64,000 bases of DNA, from the NCBI GenBank assembly GCA_964458575.1, contig CAYWMD010000035.1:1-64000 (forward strand), in the 5' to 3' direction. Below are positions 61,401-64,000 of the stretch, piece after piece. This stretch comes from CAYWMD01 sp964458575 (GTDB taxonomy: Bacteria > Verrucomicrobiota > Verrucomicrobiia > Limisphaerales > JADLHS01). The notes beneath the pieces are model-generated. The model worked only from the letters and a program-made list of their open reading frames with translations. It was not told the origin of the DNA and ran no database searches. Every line of letters begins with the position of its first letter. Within the stretch, counting starts at the first letter, position 1. Position numbers and translations under genes: made by a program.

Positions 61401-64000
61401 AAAACGCTGCACGCGCGCTACGACTTTTCACAACACGCAGTGGTGCCGGCGTGGAGCAAGATTCTCGGCGATTTGTCCGCGTGTCATGCTGCACAGGCAG
61501 CATTAGAAGCATTGCGCCGCCAAGCCGTAGCGGATTGGCGCGTAGAAGACGTGGACGCCTTCCGGACACTCGTGGCGGATTTGAAGAATGACCGGGGTCT
61601 GTCGCATCCATCAGTCAAAGCGCTACTCGGCGTGCTGGGCAAATCCGACGAGGCGATGTCATTGATTGAAAACCTTGTTGGCATTCAACAACGGTTCAGC
61701 GAACTCGACACCACTCTGCGTGACACGCTCGCCGAGCATGAGCAGTTTGAGTTTCCGGAATTGACCGAGGTGCTGGGTAAACTGCGCGAGCAGACCGGCA
61801 CACTCGCTGAGTTGTCGCCCATCCTGGCTGACCTGGCCGATCTGCCGGATTCGTTTACGCACGCGCTGCGGCATGCGCCTGTGTTGTTGAGTGAGTTCGA
61901 GGCCGCCGTCGGCCACAAGAGCGTGAACTGTGTTTACCGCGAAGACCGCGCGGTGAACCGGTTCGAAGGCCGCACGCTGGCGCGAAAAATGGAGCAACTG
62001 GAGAAACATTACGGTGAATGGCTGGGATTAAACGCCCGTTGCATCCGGATGGCGGTGAGGCAGAAGTTTTTAGAACACGTCAACATTTCGTCGCTGCCCG
62101 CTTCACAACTGCAACCGGAGCAGAAGGCCTTCAAGAAGTCCTACGCCGCCGGACGTCGCGACCTGGAACACGAGTTCGGCAAGACGATGCGCTACCGATC
62201 CATTCGCGATCTCGCCGCGGACGATACCGGACAAGTTATCCAGGATTTGAAACCGATCTGGTTGATGAGCCCGCTCAGTGTTTCGGACACGCTGCCGCTC
62301 GACCCGGATCTGTTCGACGTCGTCATCTTCGACGAGGCGAGCCAGATTCCGTTGGAGGAGGCGATTCCCGCGATCTATCGCTCGCATCAGGTCATCGTGG
62401 TGGGCGACGAGATGCAATTGCCGCCGACCACTTTTTTCGCCAGCGCGCGCACCGAGGACGAAAGTGTGATTGTCGAGGAAGAGGGGGAGCGCATCGAGGT
62501 GGACCTTGACTCGGACAGCTTCCTGACGCAGTCGGCGCAGAATCTTCCCTCCACGCTGCTGGCGTGGCATTACCGCAGCCGCTACGAATCGCTCATCAGC
62601 TATTCCAACGCCGCGTTCTACAGTGGCAATCTCTACACCATTCCCGACCGCCAGCGCGCCATTGCCGACCGGCCGGAGCTGATCGTCACCGCCAATGAGC
62701 AGGGCGCAACGAATGTGGACGCACTGCTCGCGCGCAGCATCAGTTTTCACTTCATGGAGAACGGCCTTTATGAAGATCGCCGCAATCCGAACGAAGCGGC
62801 CTACATCGCGCAGCTCGTGCGGAGCATTCTCCAAGGCGACACGAAATTGAGCATTGGTCTCGTCGCCTTCTCCGAGGCGCAGCAGGGTGAGCTTGAAAGC
62901 GCGTTGAGCCGGCTGGCTGAGGATGACGCCGCTTTTGCCGCGCAACTGGAGACCGAATATGTGCGCGAAGAAAATGACGTGTTCTGCGGTTTGTTCGTAA
63001 AGAATCTGGAGAACGTGCAAGGCGACGAGCGCGACATCATCATCATGAGCGTTTGCTATGGTCACGATGCCAACGACCGGATGCTGATGAATTTTGGGCC
63101 GATCAACCAACGCGGCGGCGAGAAACGGCTGAACGTCATCTTCTCCCGCGCCAAGCATCACATGGCGATCGTGAGTTCCATCCGCCACCACGACATCACC
63201 AACGACTACAATGACGGCGCGAACAGCCTGAAGAACTTCCTGCACTACGCGGAGGCGATATCCAAGGGCGATGCCGCCACCGCGCGCCGGGTGCTGGAAA
63301 ATCTGAATCCGCTCAGCCGCAAGGCGCTTGCGCCATTGAGCAAGGGCGATGCCGTGGTGGAGCAACTGGCGGCGGCACTGCGGAAGCGGGGTCATGCCGT
63401 TGACTTAAGCGTCGGACAGTCAAAGTTCCGGTGCGACCTCGCCGTGCGGAGCAGTTCAGACAGTCTGTATCAGCTCGGCATTCTCGTGGACACGGATGGT
63501 CACTACGCGAACCCCAACCTTCTGGATCGTTACCTCATGCAGCCATCCATCCTGCGGGCGTTTGGCTGGCGCTTTGCGCTGGTGCTAACGAAGGATTGGT
63601 ATCAAAACCCGGACGATGTGCTTGGCCGAATTGAAAAACTGCTGCAAGGACAGGAAGCTGCCGAAGAGGCGGCCCCGGAGGTTGACGAGCCTGAGGAAGT
63701 TTCTGAGCCCATTGTTCCCGAACCGGCACAACCAGTCGCTGTCGTGCCACCACCGCCGCCCTTGACGAGCGAAGCCGCCCCACCGCCAATGTTGGAGACA
63801 ACACCCAAGAGTGATAAGGGTGCGACTTCGGTTCGCCGTTTCGAATTTATTGGCGGCTCATCGCGCAAGTTTTGGGAGATTTCAGCGTCGGGTAATTCCT
63901 TCACCGTTCGGTTCGGTCGAATCGGAACGGCGGGTTTGTCGCAAACCAAGTCGTTTGCAGATGACGCCAGGGCACAACATGAGGCGGATAAGTTGATTAC
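58485..64000 (+). CDS. Giant SF1 helicase with pseudokinase C-lobe, DUF4011-like, Vsr-like and WGR domains (runs past window end)
   Basis: At least 1838 residues; no stop before 64000. Residues ~25-225 align with a protein-kinase C-lobe: LLPLMKQVLAAHEAGLV...TDAGHLLF (place of the catalytic loop), then TDIFSLGMLLASVACG and LNPVLASVIVQMTELNRHKRAPDL; HRD and DFG are absent. A DUF4011-like region (HLRDRLFEISRRNRLIYF) starts near 250. SF1/COG1112 helicase: Walker A GPPGTGKSQT (652), FDEASQIP (~1282), VVGDEMQLPPT (~1305), WHYRSRYESLI, and RLNVIFSRAKHHM (~1550). A Vsr-like domain (~1618-1712) has lost the usual E of GIECDG. After a Pro/Glu linker comes a WGR domain (FEFIGGSSRKFWEI...FGRIG, from ~1784). 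Likely nucleic-acid surveillance or defence (inference). Confidence 0.85.
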   Translation, partial: MSDPNQPPFLKLLEAGVAKGGFETDDVLATLLPLMKQVLAAHEAGLVAPLNGIQDLSVTDAGHLLFAPAKVNSPEKNTGRVEELQSPVSHAVEVVAESRRTADIDQGSLTVSDLDVASAESAITKPVFLPHYRSWEHAIGHHDELTDIFSLGMLLASVACGLDFNDAGELEIFTVNRANLFGVNRRLNPVLASVIVQMTELNRHKRAPDLAQMISRLENYREQTADFDTNVFSRKEFKESPLSGKRRLIQSHLRDRLFEISRRNRLIYFKPTLQTLNLTVASVPLLLDYRNIRLEQLFVWHPELAATVTEGAPMSLGKYLRFEDAPYIPGVLDKIISEARRDRAEYGFAQLRLVLCFLRWHNLKEDKHERIHSPLLLLPVELTKKKGVRDNYVLNPTTSEAEVNPALRHHLKELYNLNLPEFVDLKETSIDQFYAALKAQIQASEPGVTFNKIDRPQIELIHEKARQRVDQYRRRMKLQARRARSVAKPEYSYDRENLRPLGLQLFLEKVRPTPLPLRDVAGAAPQPRLPHIVDPGAPAEPGKVLETERQMFALREGDNQNPYSWDFDLCSLTLGNFNYRKMTLVRDYAKLIETDMASGAFDTVFSLTPKPPEEAPPPPLDLADQQLVISCDATQATAIARSRTGASYIIQGPPGTGKSQTITNLIADYVARGKRVLFVCEKRAAIDVVFHRLRQQGLDELCCLIHDSQTDKKAFILNLKQTYEKFLGQADLDPDAEKSRAATLKAMEQDLVGLRRFSEVMRATHAHTGVAVRSLLHRLVELRGRASELPPEVEDLLPEYPLWLQYGDVVGRLKSALQDLGEELCFAKHPLRWLGKGVLQADRPLESLSKHLDQAEELLDAIESALELSGLPGELWDTFEEIQTILEFAVRVRPLAERDLLGVLTHGPAEQAFDALAAELDKKAKAFQKTQEKIAGWREPLSPDDTENALAQAQSFEKSIFRFLQPAFWRLKKTLHARYDFSQHAVVPAWSKILGDLSACHAAQAALEALRRQAVADWRVEDVDAFRTLVADLKNDRGLSHPSVKALLGVLGKSDEAMSLIENLVGIQQRFSELDTTLRDTLAEHEQFEFPELTEVLGKLREQTGTLAELSPILADLADLPDSFTHALRHAPVLLSEFEAAVGHKSVNCVYREDRAVNRFEGRTLARKMEQLEKHYGEWLGLNARCIRMAVRQKFLEHVNISSLPASQLQPEQKAFKKSYAAGRRDLEHEFGKTMRYRSIRDLAADDTGQVIQDLKPIWLMSPLSVSDTLPLDPDLFDVVIFDEASQIPLEEAIPAIYRSHQVIVVGDEMQLPPTTFFASARTEDESVIVEEEGERIEVDLDSDSFLTQSAQNLPSTLLAWHYRSRYESLISYSNAAFYSGNLYTIPDRQRAIADRPELIVTANEQGATNVDALLARSISFHFMENGLYEDRRNPNEAAYIAQLVRSILQGDTKLSIGLVAFSEAQQGELESALSRLAEDDAAFAAQLETEYVREENDVFCGLFVKNLENVQGDERDIIIMSVCYGHDANDRMLMNFGPINQRGGEKRLNVIFSRAKHHMAIVSSIRHHDITNDYNDGANSLKNFLHYAEAISKGDAATARRVLENLNPLSRKALAPLSKGDAVVEQLAAALRKRGHAVDLSVGQSKFRCDLAVRSSSDSLYQLGILVDTDGHYANPNLLDRYLMQPSILRAFGWRFALVLTKDWYQNPDDVLGRIEKLLQGQEAAEEAAPEVDEPEEVSEPIVPEPAQPVAVVPPPPPLTSEAAPPPMLETTPKSDKGATSVRRFEFIGGSSRKFWEISASGNSFTVRFGRIGTAGLSQTKSFADDARAQHEADKLI

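Noticed and set aside
62103..63395. Long minus-strand open frame opposite the helicase
   Set aside because: Antisense to the helicase motifs, with no recognisable domain; a shadow frame.

Overview
The window reads as a GC-rich chromosomal segment of a Verrucomicrobiota bacterium, most likely a Limisphaerales/Pedosphaera-type lineage. This is inferred from gene content and not from a marker gene. The evidence is the mix of autotransporter-type beta-strand-repeat proteins, PEP-CTERM proteins, pseudopilins with the H-X9-DG tail, DUF1080 proteins, secreted FAD-dependent oxidoreductases, formylglycine sulfatases and proteins ending in an FYRL-like module. No rRNA, tRNA, CRISPR array or insertion sequence was seen.

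Region 1 (81-20044, minus strand) is one long polysaccharide-utilisation operon. In transcription order it holds a short, a long and a short FAD oxidoreductase, a sialate-O-acetylesterase-like protein, DUF1080, a Tat-exported GFO/IDH/MocA oxidoreductase, another long FAD oxidoreductase, an SGNH hydrolase, a pseudopilin, a giant beta-strand/toroid protein and an esterase. Six junctions are 4-bp ATGA overlaps, which fixes most start codons. Region 2 (20392-28517, minus) holds three secreted beta-strand-repeat proteins, one PEP-CTERM and two carrying enzyme-like domains. Region 3 (28704-32982, plus) is a FAD oxidoreductase plus sulfatase pair. Region 4 (33025-35390, minus) is a pseudopilin plus a beta-strand-repeat protein. 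Three beta-strand genes in regions 2 and 4 share an upstream 26-bp motif.

Region 5 (35919-55323) is a carbohydrate cluster with a LacI-family regulator. It contains a pseudopilin, a parallel beta-helix protein, a GH127-type protein, two sulfatases (one a 1599-residue multidomain protein), a clan GH-A hydrolase, and three neighbouring proteins that share a novel-looking N-terminal domain. Four LacI-type palindromes (core CGCAAACGTTTGCG) each sit directly downstream of a promoter -10 box, three of them behind a perfect TTGACA. This defines a regulon from sequence alone.

Region 6 (55432-64000) leaves the carbohydrate theme. Facing remnants of a HIT protein and an ADP-ribosylglycohydrolase look like a deletion scar. 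They are followed by coaD and an HD phosphohydrolase, then a translationally coupled pair: an M48-like metallopeptidase and a very large SF1 helicase that runs off the window. The helicase has a degenerate protein-kinase C-lobe at its N terminus, a DUF4011-like region, a decayed Vsr-like nuclease domain and a C-terminal WGR domain. This pair is the best candidate for an undescribed system, plausibly nucleic-acid surveillance or anti-phage defence.

Together, regions 1-5 describe secreted breakdown of a decorated (sulfated, acetylated, arabinose- or uronate-containing) polysaccharide. Sulfatases and esterases would remove substituents, GH127, GH-A and beta-helix proteins would cleave the chain, and exported oxidoreductases would process the sugars. 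The substrate is not determined by the sequence.
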